The notes under the pieces were generated by a model. It saw only the letters and a program-made list of their open reading frames with translations. It did no database searches and was not told the DNA's origin. Shown here in pieces: positions 11,125 to 22,792 of a DNA stretch of 35,686 nucleotides. Source of the stretch: Mansonella perstans (taxonomy: Eukaryota > Nematoda > Chromadorea > Rhabditida > Onchocercidae); the NCBI GenBank assembly GCA_037074765.1, contig JBAMDO010000348.1, positions 1 to 35,686 on the forward strand, written 5' to 3'. A program made the position numbers and the translations under genes. How positions within the stretch are numbered: the stretch's first letter is position 1; each line of letters opens with the position of its first letter.

Positions 11125-12946
11125 CTATTTAATAATATATGCTAAGCTTTAACCTTTCTCTGTCTTTTACCGCATTCAGGATTTTTCAGTATAGAATAAT
11201 CAATGGGAAGGAATGGTAACAGATACGAGTTTAAATTATATCAACGTTAACACTTTATCTATGAAAATAGCCAAACTGTTGGATGAAATAATTTGGAAAA
11301 AAATATTGCGGCATGAGCGATATCAACTTTTCAAATTATTTTCACTTAACTACTTATTATCGCAAAAATTTTTGATAAAAATATTAAATTGAAATAGAAG
11401 TCAACTTAGGTAAACTCCTTTGGAACAATGCAATGATAATACGGTACAAACAAATCAGGCCAATAATAAGGTTTATTATCAAAATAACATAGTATGCAAA
11501 AGGAGCGGTATTGTAATTGAGCGTGAAGAATACAATGCGTGGAACCAAAAACAGGGCTGAGTGGGAGAGGAAACTTTCAAAGCTTTTATTAATATTTGCA
11601 GATTATTTACAAGAAATCAATAAATCAAATTATTAGAGGTTAGAAATAAGTAACAGTGTTTATAAGGTTAGAGTATTATACGTATTTACAAAAATGGGCT
11701 CAAACATATAATCCTCTACAAACGAAATATTTTATCACACTGTAACAAAGTTCCACAAATCTTGCTGCTCCAAAAATAATAGTAAACATCTTGAAATTTA
11801 AAAAAAAAATATATAATTCAGTATGAGACATTTTGCAACGAACCTTTTTCATCGAAATAATAATAACATAGGATGATTTAACTTAGGCCAAATAATTTTG
11901 TAATATAATTATTTCGGTTTTTCTGACTCATGTCATCATATGTGTCATATTGGAATAGAAATCATGATAAGATTGATTCTATCTAATGTCATTTTATTCC
12001 AAACGAAATTGAACGAGAAAAGAAAGCAGAAATTCAAATTTTCCTTGAGGTCAATTTTGATTTAGGCTTTTCATTATTGCAATCAGAGAGTATTTAAGGG
12101 TTTTGAATCATATCGAATCAAATAATAAATTATTTATCCTTAAAAGTGCATGCAAGCCAGGGATACGCTTTTCTTGAATTATGATAATATAAAACTAATA
12201 ACATAAACCAATAAATAAATGGCCGATAATTTGAGGATTTTAGGAAATAGGAGTGATACAAATGATTTTGGTAGTTGTTTTCATCTGTTTTAAAAGTATA
12301 TGAAAAAGGAATTTTGTGGGCTTTGAGAGAAAGAAGTCAGTGAGTTAACAAATTCCTTCCGTTAAATAGTTGCTTATAAAAATGAAACTTCGTCTGGAAT
12401 TAAATAATAATGATCTAAAATTTTCTCAATAAAAGATAATATTTATTTAGTTATAATAAATAATTTTAAGGCTTCACGAATTGAAAATTATATCAAGTTT
12501 GAATGCAAAGAAGAATTGCGTACATTTTCAAATTTGATGATCTTTGCATGTCAACAAACCATATCACGTGAAATTAAAGTAACTTTTCCACTGACTAACT
12601 TATTTTTGGACTAAACTGTAAACTAAACTGGTCAGTAAGAAAAAGATGACTTAAAGTTAGTAAAAAAAAATTTACGTAAATTAAATTTGGAGCATTCGAG
12701 AGTTGACAGAACTTAAAATAATAAAAAGAAAAGCCTAAATGACAAAAAGTAGCATTCTCTCTTCATCACTTCTTCACACTAATTATGATTAACCGATGGT
12801 ACTCTTACCACTCAATTATATAATGAAGCATGGACAATAATACAGAAAGTGAAAAGATTTTATATAATAATTACAACACACTTCCATACATGATAATCAT
12901 AAACTTCCACTGCAATTTTCTCAAGTATGGCCGAAATCATGTTTAC
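11125..12946. other. Non-coding AT-rich stretch, probably intron
   Basis: No supported exon is seen on either strand. If the exons at 12947-13057 and 11005-11124 belong to one gene (both borders are phase 0), this is a 1.8-kb intron. Confidence 0.35.
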
Positions 12947-13057
12947 TATCATGCTAACAAGCGCTTGCATAAGATCATATCCATCACGAAGTGTGCAATT
13001 GCGAGCAGAAGTAAATAAGTCAAATTTTTTTGGTTTCCCTAATATTTCCTCAAACTT
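12947..13057 (-). CDS. Single coding exon of an unrecognised minus-strand gene
   Basis: A strong acceptor (CATTTGCAG) opens a 37-codon phase-0 frame that ends at a GTAAAC donor; an alternative donor GTTAGC would end it at 12959. The encoded peptide begins KFEEILGKPKKFDLFTSARN, continues with CTLRDGYDLM and ends in QALVSMI. It has no hydrophobic helix and a balanced composition, unlike the surrounding T-rich chance frames. It could join in phase to the block at 11005-11124, making it part of the putative transporter gene, but the sequence itself is not recognisably from a transporter. Gene identity unknown. Confidence 0.42.
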
Positions 13058-13522
13058 CTGCAAATGATTTTAAACCTCCGTGGTAATTCAAATTGTTTAA
13101 TTCAAAGATCATCATTTTACCTTACTTCAACTTTCTTCAAATTTCAATTTGAAGCAAAAGAAAGATGCTTTTGAAATGCCTGAAGTATGAGTATTTCTCA
13201 GAGAAATAATTAAAATATATAATTTTATGGGCTTAATTGACAGTTGTAATATTATGGGAGGGAGAATTCACTCTGATTGTGATTGAATTTACGCTAGCTA
13301 ATCTTTGACGCCACTGAAACAGTAATGCTATTGGTTTATTGTTTGACTAATAATGAAACAGTTCGCGAGGACAGTATAACTTTGAAGGAAAATTGATTTG
13401 GTAGGTTTCAAATTCTTATTCATTAAAATTTACGATTATTAATAATGAAAACAGTCAGAATTCCCTATTTTTTATCAGGAATTACTATTTAAATCTGATA
13501 AAATTGGCAATGTTTAAAGAAA

Positions 13523-13599
13523 ATATGAAACAGAAATATTGACAATTATCTGTTTCATATACGTCCAGTTTATCTAATTCATGAGAGGGCATAAACTGG
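13523..13599. repeat. Two adjacent inverted repeats
   Basis: The first pair is ATATGAAACAGA (13523-13534) and TCTGTTTCATAT (13549-13560), a perfect 12-bp stem with a 14-nt loop. The second is CCAGTTTAT (13565-13573) and ATAAACTGG (13591-13599), a perfect 9-bp stem with a 17-nt loop. Only four bases separate them. They could be a structured RNA, a worn miniature transposon, or chance in AT-rich DNA. Confidence 0.6.
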
Positions 13600-15714
13600 G
13601 TAAATCGGTTATCACTGCAATTTAACCAGTTGATATACTGCCAATAGCTTATCATAAATTAAACATCCGTCAAATGACTTTCTACTTCTAACCTTTTATT
13701 GCAAAAACATATTGAATACAAACGATGCTATCTCGTTAGAAAGAGAAATGTACGCCGTCATTTACGTTATCCTCTGATATTGACCATTAAATCACAATTG
13801 CCGTTCTACCTTCTACTGGCTACTCTTGATTAGTTGGTTTATTTTACGTATGATTTAATTTTTTGGGCGATATCAAAGATCTGTTACTTAACATCAGAAT
13901 GCATACAAAATTTGTAAAAATATTGAAAATCATATTTGTATCTCAAATATCTTGTTTCCGAACTTATTTTTCATATCTATTTCTTTACTTGCTTGTCTTT
14001 TTTGTCGATTTTATTCAATCAAATTAAATTACTTGAAAATTACAACTTATACCTTGTGTACTGTATAACATATTCTTCTGACGTAAGATGCAAAACATTC
14101 TGCTGCAGATTATTTGCAACGCTTCACATCTCATTATTTTATACTTTTCGTATTCAGTTATAGGCATATTTTTGTCGCATTTCTTTTTCTGTCTCTTTTT
14201 TTCTTGCATTTTGCATCTTACGTTTCTTTCCTTTCTTTATGTTGTTTACAATAATTTTTCATTTCAAACAATAATTCACATTTCCAAAAAAATCAGCTAG
14301 TCTCATTAAGTTGTCAACAATTTCAAACACCTATCAAACAAATGAAAAAATAATGATTGAATAATTGATATCATAGAATTTCAGAAATTTTGGCATAATT
14401 TTCAGAACATAGTCAAGCTAAGATCAGAGATTTCGAGCTTATGTCTGAGATGCGGAAATATTTTGTCAATATTAAAAAATATCTAAATAAATGTAAAATT
14501 CAAAAAAGTAGAAACTATTCATTTAAATGAATTTTTATTGAAAATTAAATACAATTAGAAGGTAAAGAGAATTTATGTGGAAATTATTTCAATCGCAGAT
14601 TGGTTTTACTGCAAATGAAAAGAAAGAAAATTTTTGAATGCAAAAAAGAAGACGAAAAATGGATTGCTGATAATTACTTGATGGATACTTACTTATAGAA
14701 AGTAAATGTGGGATGCGCTATATGTTTTGCAGATATGAAGGAATGAAATTTTTGAACAATGGAACAATGAAAACGGAAGATGGACCGGTAATAAATGCAT
14801 TAAGTGTGGGAAGATGACCGATAAGTTGAATGTAAATAGAAGGAGTGACAATGGGATATAGAGACCAACAGTGAGAAGAGAAACAACGAAGGAAAGAGGA
14901 AATAAATGGGATGAAAAATATCCGATAGTTCACTGATCACTTGACGTTTTTCCTTTATGTTTGTTGGTTCAACTCTGATTTTGATTTTTAATTTATGAAA
15001 AACTAATGTAATTGGAAATTTTGCATGTATTATTGTCTTTAGTTGATGTTAATGCTGAGAAATAGCAACATTGATTGATCAGAAAGAATTTTGCTTTCTT
15101 TATTGGCTAATTAGGGAACGGATTAGTCGTCTATACTTCTAGTCTTCATGCACCATTTTGATAATGTTTCGCTAATGGACAATTGTACAGAACTCGAAAT
15201 AATATTTTATTTTATGAAATAAATCGTAATGCAAGCTTAAATAAGTTTTTAGCTCAAATTTGCATATATTAACAATTTTTATTATTAGCATTCCAGAAAT
15301 TATTTAGTTTTGTACAATTATTTCCCATCGAATCAAAATTCGAAATTTTGTTTTAAATGAAAATGTAAAACTGAAATTATGGAAAGGTGTTATTTCTTCT
15401 AATAACTTATATTATTCATTAAATGGTAGTTTTATTTGATGCTGAGAAAACCTATCAAGAAAATCAGTTTATTAAAAATGTTGAGAAAACAGTTTGATTT
15501 TGCTAAATGAAATAATTATCATTGACCTAATGAATAAATCGACAAACTGAATTCTCGTCTTTTCATTACTCCACATGATAATAATTATTATATTATTTGT
15601 CAAGCTTACTCAAAGTTTCGATGATATTAATTTATATCTTGACACCATCCAAACGTTACAGCACGTTTCAGTTGAATGTAAAAAATATTCGAATTGACCA
15701 GAAATGATAAGATT
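13600..15714. other. Intergenic region, no supported gene
   Basis: This separates the minus-strand exon at 12947-13057 from the plus-strand secreted-protein gene. A pyrimidine-rich segment near 14718-14933 is open in two frames on the minus strand and gives hydrophobic peptides. Because both frames look alike in composition, I do not call an exon there. The promoter of the plus-strand gene should lie in the last part. Confidence 0.35.
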
Positions 15715-15727
15715 TTTTCATTTTCAG
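15715..15727 (+). promoter_or_regulatory. Candidate (trans-)splice acceptor upstream of the start codon
   Basis: A TTTTTTCATTTTCAG acceptor-type sequence ends 31 nt before the ATG at 15759. In nematodes such a site just ahead of a start codon is commonly used for spliced-leader addition. This supports the chosen start; it could equally be a cis acceptor for an upstream 5' UTR exon. Confidence 0.45.
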
Positions 15728-15758
15728 ATTTTTCGATTGACATATTCAAAGCTTACAT

Positions 15759-18700
15759 ATGCAAAGGAGTTATTCTTGGCCATTTCTCATTAGCATTGTC
15801 TTGCAGTATAATGTGCAAACCGTAGTGCTAACGGAAATTGAAAGAGGTCTACTTATTAATTTATTTAGTAATTATGATGCCACTGCGAAATTATGCCAAT
15901 TTCATCATGAATAATACTTTATGGCATTCAATTCATTTTCTGATAAGCTCAGTAGAGTTAAGATGCATTCATCATATCCCGTCACTCATATCACATTGGA
16001 TATTTTGGTGATGTAGACCGGAAATAGCCATTGCATTACTTTACCGTTTCAGCTACTTTATTTTATTTCTGAAATTTTTATCAAACTGTATTGCAGATTT
16101 TTAACATGAAAGTAGTAAACTTGATGCAAAAAATTTTTCAGGTACATTTTAATTTCACCTTTTATAAGATGAATGTTACTATTAAGAAGGATGATCATTA
16201 CGTAAGCGATAAGTGAGAAAGTAGATGGTGCATGACGAAGAGAATGTTGATTGATTAATTCAACTGACTGATTAATTCAAAAATGTCATGAAATACAAAT
16301 GATATTGAAATGCTATAAAACTATTCTTATCTATTTGAATTTAGAATTCACTGCGTACATATTTATCATCCTAACTATGGATCACATATTAATCATATCA
16401 TCACTTCTCGTTTTTGTGATTTCCAGGAACAAAATAGGATGAACAATAATTAGTTGAGAGATGTGATAATTGAAATCAATAGCATTCATTTCTTTTTCTT
16501 TATAGGAAAGAAAAAGAAAAACCCCTTTTTTGAGCGATTTTTCGGTCCATTAATTACTATTTTCTAATAAATTCCTTCTTTCTCTAAAATATTGCTCTCT
16601 GCTGTAGGTTAATTCAAATAGCGATAATAGTAGCTGCAATTTCATTTTTCTCAAAACATTGCAAACATTCAATCGACCGACTTTCAAGCAGTTTTATGAG
16701 CGATACACTTCAGAGTAACTAGAATTATTTTCTTTTTCTATTTTGAATTGTTGGTAACCTTGAATTGATTTCAAGAGAAGCTTTGGGAAAAAAAACAGAT
16801 TCAAAATGGTTATGAAATTTTTCATTTAATTCAACAACCAAATGTTTTTAATAAATATATTTTAGCTTAATTTTACAATTTGCTTGAGTTTTCCGGAATA
16901 TGCTTAACTACTTTGATTATCAGCTTACTGTAGTTTCCTTAATATCGTATACAAAATTATCGCTCAAAAATTTCAGAAGATTTATGTTGATAACGAGCTA
17001 AAATATTTCAGAAGCAAAGTGACTGAGTAAATGAGGGAAACGGAAATTCCTGAAGTTTCATTAGACCGCCATAATTTAACGCTTCAGTAATTTTTTTATT
17101 TTCTGAGAGATGCCTTCCAAATGCTCTTCAACAAGTTTTAAGAGCAAATTATTTTCAAGAAAATGTTCATTTCTATGCATATCAGCGTTTGAGATAAATG
17201 AAATGATTTTTTATTTTACAGTCACAAGACATGTCAACAACTGAATCAAAGCTTAGGTTTGAATTGCAATAAGTATTTTGGCAATGTTTGGAATTCCTAA
17301 TGGTGGAAACGAGAATGTGTTTGAAAATTAGAAATAAAAGCAATAATAATAAATAACTTTTTTATAAAAATTAAAAAAATATTTCAACCTGATCATGGTT
17401 GAATAGCGAGTTTACTCTGAAGTGGAAATATTGGACAGTTGATGAAAGCATAAATTTTTCTTTTGGAAAAAACAGTACTGATGAAGGAACCAGTGGGAAA
17501 GGGTGGTAATGGAAGTTGAATTTTTGTTCGAAGTATGATGAATCTTTTCAATTTCAAAATCCTTGCATTATCAGGATTAAAGAAAGGAAGAAATTGCTAG
17601 CAAATCTCAGCTTCTAAAAGAACTATCATTATCAGCAACTTTAAGTGATATTAACTCTAATATGCAGTGTTTGCAACTATGATAATGGCGAAAGCAAGTA
17701 ATGATTCGTTTTAATAACTTGCTAGATAAAAAAACTACTCTATTGATCAATTTCAACAGTGCACATTTTTCCGCAACTACTGACAAATTTTTTATTTTTT
17801 CTGTTTTGACTGAAACTCAGAATGTGATATTATTATCCTAATGGCTGTAATATTTTAAAATATTTTTTTGGCATATGTTTTGTTGATGAAAATTGCAAAA
17901 AAGGGTAAAATTTATGATTATTATTGATTGATTTTGTAGATTTATTCAATTTTTTATTTCTTGACGTGACAGAAATTACATTTAACCAATAATGAAAATT
18001 ATAACTTTCATTTGCCTGTTTAATTTTAATTACAATTCCACTGTTTTTTGGTGGTATTTTTAGAATAGAATTGACCTGCCTAAAAATTAATGAAACAAGA
18101 CACACACGAGTTGGATAGAATAAATAAATGGGAGTACAGACTCGTGGTTTCTTTCATATTTTGACAAAAATGAATAAATTTGATTATCGTAGTAGGAAAT
18201 TTGTTGTTTTTGATAGAAATAATAATTTAACTCTTTTTATCAAATTTGTGATTAAAAATCATTAGAAAAAAGAACCAAAATTTTTAGATTTTATTCTGCT
18301 CTAATTCTAGTTAATATGAGTGAATTGTATATTGTTTCATAAAGAGGGATGCCAGAATGAAATAAAATTTTGTAATTTAGAAAAATGTCAATGTAAGAAA
18401 AGCTTAATACAGGATATGCAATACTCTGCATTATTTTCGGAAAGAATCCTGGTTTTAATAAGATTTGTGTAAACAAAATCTGACAGTGAATTATTTAGTT
18501 TTTGCATTAATTTACTTTATTTCAGAGCTCTTTGTCAAAGGAATTACCACAAGTGCTCTCGGTGACGCTATTCAGGTTTAGCTTATGGTTATATTTTTGA
18601 TAACAAATCGATTTGGCTATAATGACAATGTTATTTGCTGTCAGAGGTGGATTGATTGGCGGATTTATCGAAAGTGTTTTAAATACGTTGATTAGTATCG

Positions 18701-21700
18701 AAGGTAGTTCGTTAAATTACCGTAGTATTCCAATTTGCAGCATGAGAAACAATCCGACAAAGCGCAATGGCAGAATGAACTGATTAGTCACCAAAGGAGA
18801 CGTCAAAAGCGATTTCCAACAGAAAAATCGGAACAGACGGAATGGTTTCAGTGGCCTAGTTTGTTTTACTGTACAACATTAATTAATTCTAATCAGCATA
18901 ACGATAACAATGCGTACTATTATAAAAGATTGCTGAAAATTATAATAATGAATTTATTTGTTTAACAACAAAAACTTTGGGAGGAAATCAGTTAAAATTT
19001 TAATAATCAGTGAATAATTTGAATATTTCAAATATTTTAACCAAGCAATTAAAAGTTAAAGGAAAAAAAGCAAGTCATTTATTTTCCTTATTGTACATTT
19101 AACATGAAACCGACGGCATTTTAATTCATCACTTTTTTAAATTTTAGATTTCAGTTACTTTTACCAGTTTGATATTTTTCAAAGTGCGATAAACAGCATT
19201 TACATTCCATCATTTCTTTATATATTTGGCAATAAAATTAATATTGGAATTATATCACAAACCATTTTCCAAACATCCTTCTTGAAATAGGCCAGACAAC
19301 TTGAAAATTCATCGAAACTCTGGCTTCTGGTTTGTGAAAAGAAAAGAGTTAGGGAAGACTTTGTGAAAAGAGTTACGAGAAATTGCCAATTAAAAAATTT
19401 TGGAAAAAGCAACAACTTTTCGTGCGATTAAAGTTCTAAATTGTATGAATTTCATTCACCAAATTTTAATTATGCATGAAATTTAATTCACTTTTAAACA
19501 GGCTTAGTCGTAAAACCTGAACATTGATGTGCGTTGAAAGTATTTTCTTTCTAATGTTATTTCGTTTTGTTTATTTATTTCTGCGTTTTACTACTGGTTA
19601 TTTTCCATATATTCGCGTTTTTCTTTTCTGACGAAATTATGTAAATTTATTTTCAAAAAAAACTGTACGATTTCATATGGTTATGTGCTACCTGAAATTA
19701 ACACCTATTTTTTGTTGAAAAAGTTAACATTTAATTAGATCCTTATCATCATTTGAAAAGCTTCACAATTTGATTGGAAAAACTGATGTCAACTAATTAG
19801 CTAATTGGTTAACTATCAACTTTTCAGCTAAATGAAATATTTCAACAAAAATTTTAAAATTTAAAATTAAATAAGCACATAGAACGAGAAAAGGTTATGA
19901 TCTGCGAAATAATATTGGTTAATATGTATGATGAAACAATATTTAATATAATCTTTTACCCATTTCAAATAACCGGTGTAATACTTTGCATTTTTGCAAG
20001 AAGCATCACCGTCATCATTGCTGTCATGACCATCATTATCATCGGCATTATAAAAATTAACAAGCTGCAATGATATTTGTTTTTGGTTGAAGTTTTATTA
20101 AAAAATTTAATTCAGGTCCATGTAACGACGATAACCAATGTCCACCTAATTTATACTGCGTTAATCGCACTTGTTGGCATCTATCAAATAAACCGATTAG
20201 AATACGGCAAAAACACGGTCAACATGATGCAGCAGTTTTAAATTTAATTTCTCTTGTTTTGACTTGGTAATTTTGAATAAAAAAAGAAGTATGAATACGA
20301 CAACTTTTTTCTTGCATTAAAATTTATACTAGAATTCTGGCATAGCAGGTGATATATGTTCTTATTTTACATATAATTAATAGAATTAATTAATTCTAAG
20401 CTATTTTCTAAGCTAGGGAAAACATTACTCAATCATTGTCAAGCATATTATAGATTACGAATAAATTTGATAGATTAGTTGGAGAATAGAGTATTTATTA
20501 TATTTCAGTTTTTAATAATTCTTAGAAATTTCAGGTGTGTCATGTAAAGTTTTGAGTTTCTTTTTAAACCAGTATTCCAAATTTTAAAATTTCGCCTTGA
20601 TAATCCGGATGAAATCTCAGCTTTAATAATTATTGCATTTAGTGATGCCTGATCTATTGTATCATTCGGTGAGCAATGATATATCTACTACAACAAGGTA
20701 TATTTGAATCAAAAATTACTTGAACTATATTTTAATTTAGATAATTATAATTAATAATATTGTATTACTAATATATAAAAAGTACAATTTACCACTTAAT
20801 ATCATCTTTTCCTTTATGATACTGTAGCATTTATTGATTCTTTTTACGAAGTCAAGTTATTTTATTTGTATGCAAAACATAAATAGATAATGTTTTCCAA
20901 TCAAAGGAAATTTTATTTTAGCGAGGCGCCATCAAAAATCGAAACTACAACAAAAAATTTACCGGAATTTCGAAATTTAGATCGTTTTGATTATGCAACT
21001 ACTACTACTACTATGAAGATAATAACAATACCAGCAACTAAAACAACGGTTTTACATCAATCAAATGCAAAATTATCAGTTTTTAATGTTGTTTGTTTAG
21101 ATTTTTTTATTTAATTGTAGTGAAAAATGAAAATTCGAAAGATTCAAAAACAAGGAAGAAAAGGGAAAACAACAGTTGTTACAAAAATTTCTCATTTCTA
21201 AGTTACTTAATAGTCTTTTTTAACTAGCACTTGATGAATATCAATTTTCGACCACTAAAAGTTTCAATGATTATTAGTCATTAAAAACTTCAATAATCTT
21301 TGGACATGAAAAAACTTTCAAATAATCTTTGGACTTCAATAAAAGTTCCGCAGAGTTTTCTAGAATATTTTTACAGATTTAAATGGGAAAAAAAATCAAT
21401 TTGTAAATTTTATAGATGAAGTTGAGCATGACAAAAAGCAATCGTCAAAACAAGCGGCAACAATTAATAACGACCACTGATAGTCAACAAATACGGACCG
21501 GTGAGTTTCGTTTTCAAAATCTTATAAAATTTTATAAAAAAAAAGTTGAAATTAGTAAATTAAAGTTTGCAAAATCAAGTGCAGAATGAATTCGTATTGA
21601 GAACTAAATTTTAACAATGCTTTTCTCCTGTTACTTGTTCAGATGTCAAATGTTATCCCAATCAGTATTATCACCATTTTCTTCCGCTCTTCTCGCTAAG

Positions 21701-22792
21701 ACCTCATTTACTGAATATATTTCTTATTAATTCTTATTCCCCTTCTTAATTAATTTCTCAAAAAATTCACGAAAAATCTTTGGAAATCTTTAAAAATTTT
21801 TTGGGAATTGGTCTTCGGAAAAATAATAGTTAAATATTTTCATCTGTTATCCCAAATATGATAACAGATGAAATATATATGATACATATATAGTCTGATG
21901 AGAGAAGAAATCCTGTAATTCAGTGAAAAATGTCCAAGGTAAGGTAACAACAAGCCGACCGGAACGTTTTAACAGTTAGCAGTGAACTAACCGGAACATT
22001 TGAGAAATTAGCATCATTTGCTTCATTTCAGATATAATTTTATAGGTTGCCAAAAAGCTTGGAAATTGTCATTCCACTTTACAGTGCCGATATATATATA
22101 TTTACAGCTCCACATAAATTGGACCTGATTGTGGATGAAGATAATTTACCAAAGTCATCATCCATTGGCTCACGGTTTTCAACCGAGCTTTCAGTTCACA
22201 CGGAACATGCTCGACAGCGAGGATCTGGTAAACCGATTCGCATTGAATTATATCTTGCCAGAGGTTAGCATATAAGTTATGAAATTTTCATAAAAGATTA
22301 AAATGAATCATAAAAGTGATGGATGACCAAGGTGACAAATACATAATAACCGAAAAGTTATATTAGCCAACCCAAAATATATAATCTGAAATTCATTGTT
22401 GCAGCTGTACTACGAGATGAATGTTCGCAAGATTCGCATTGTGGTCATCGGATGATTTGCTGTCATAAACGATGGTTTGATTTAAGTGCTGATTTTGGCA
22501 CCGGATATTTCTGTTTGCCGGACTGTGAATTAGCAAAAAAGGTAAGTTTGGGAATACATGAAGCCGATGGTCTGATACCAAACGATGTAATTTATGATTG
22601 ATATTTTGATGAATACTGGTGACTGTATCACGATAAACATTGTTTTTGTTAGTTGAAACATTAAGATATACGATCAATAAACTCAGGTGAATAAAACGTA
22701 CGACTAATTCGATAGACAGTTAAACTAGAATTTTTTATTCATACCAGAATATGTGCAGCGATCACGTATGCACTTCATACGAAACTTATTAG
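15759..22792 (+). CDS. Secreted, furin-processed protein with two Cys-rich modules (Dickkopf/prokineticin-like layout)
   Basis: Nine exons join in phase: 15759-15867, 18526-18575, 18741-18858, 20116-20266, 20922-21090, 21416-21500, 22108-22263, 22405-22541 and 22748-22792, giving about 339 residues. Residues 1-22 are a signal peptide (MQRSYSWPFLISIVLQYNVQ). A hydrophilic pro-region ends in RRRQKR (about 71-76), a furin-type site. Next comes PCNDDNQCPPNLYCVNRTCW (Cys spacing C-x5-C-x5-C-x4-C). A low-complexity Thr/Lys/Gln/Ser linker with a run of ACT codons follows. The second module begins ECSQDSHCGHRMICC, then has C-x3-C, with a final C-x4-C in the last exon (C-x5-C-x5-CC-x16-C-x3-C-x7-C-x4-C). 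Two spaced Cys-rich modules, the second with a CC pair, resemble Dickkopf or prokineticin proteins, but I cannot confirm homology. The end of exon 5 (21048, 21078 or 21090), the start of exon 7 and the last exon are the least certain parts. It is probably an extracellular ligand or antagonist. Confidence 0.7.
15868..18525 (+). other. Long first intron of the secreted-protein gene
   Basis: It runs from a GTAATT donor to a TTATTTCAG acceptor. Minus-strand open frames inside (17833-18105, 18291-18476) have no convincing splice borders or domains, and I treat them as chance. Long first introns often hold enhancers, but no particular site could be recognised. Confidence 0.5.
21292..21334. repeat. 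Short direct repeat in intron 5
   Basis: AATAATCTTTGGAC occurs at 21292-21305 and again at 21321-21334, each preceded by an AAAACTTC/AAAACTTTC segment. It looks like a local ~29-nt duplication with small changes. No function suggested. Confidence 0.7.
21838..21873. repeat. 14-bp perfect inverted repeat (hairpin) in intron 6
   Basis: TTTCATCTGTTATC (21838-21851) pairs exactly with GATAACAGATGAAA (21860-21873) around an 8-nt loop. It sits between exons 6 and 7 of the secreted-protein gene. The stem is too short for a typical miRNA precursor. It could affect splicing or be a transposon footprint. Confidence 0.8.

Noticed and set aside
14718..14933. Hydrophobic minus-strand frame that resembles a transporter helix
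   Set aside because: A second frame over the same bases is also open and hydrophobic, as expected of pyrimidine-rich DNA, so the signal is compositional.
17833..18105. 90-codon minus-strand frame inside intron 1 of the secreted-protein gene
   Set aside because: No convincing donor or neighbouring exon in phase; peptide is low-complexity Asn/Lys/Ile with no known motif.
18630..18710. Open block reading GGLIGGFIESVLNTLISIEG between exons 2 and 3 of the secreted-protein gene
   Set aside because: Including it breaks the frame into exon 3 (stop codons in every phase), while skipping it joins exons 2 and 3 exactly.
22047..22107. Extended start of exon 7 using the TTTTATAG acceptor
   Set aside because: Peptide looks plausible, but it needs a phase-2 donor, whereas exon 6 ends in phase 1 at a strong GTGAGT; the ATTTACAG acceptor at 22107 fits. 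Kept only as an alternative.
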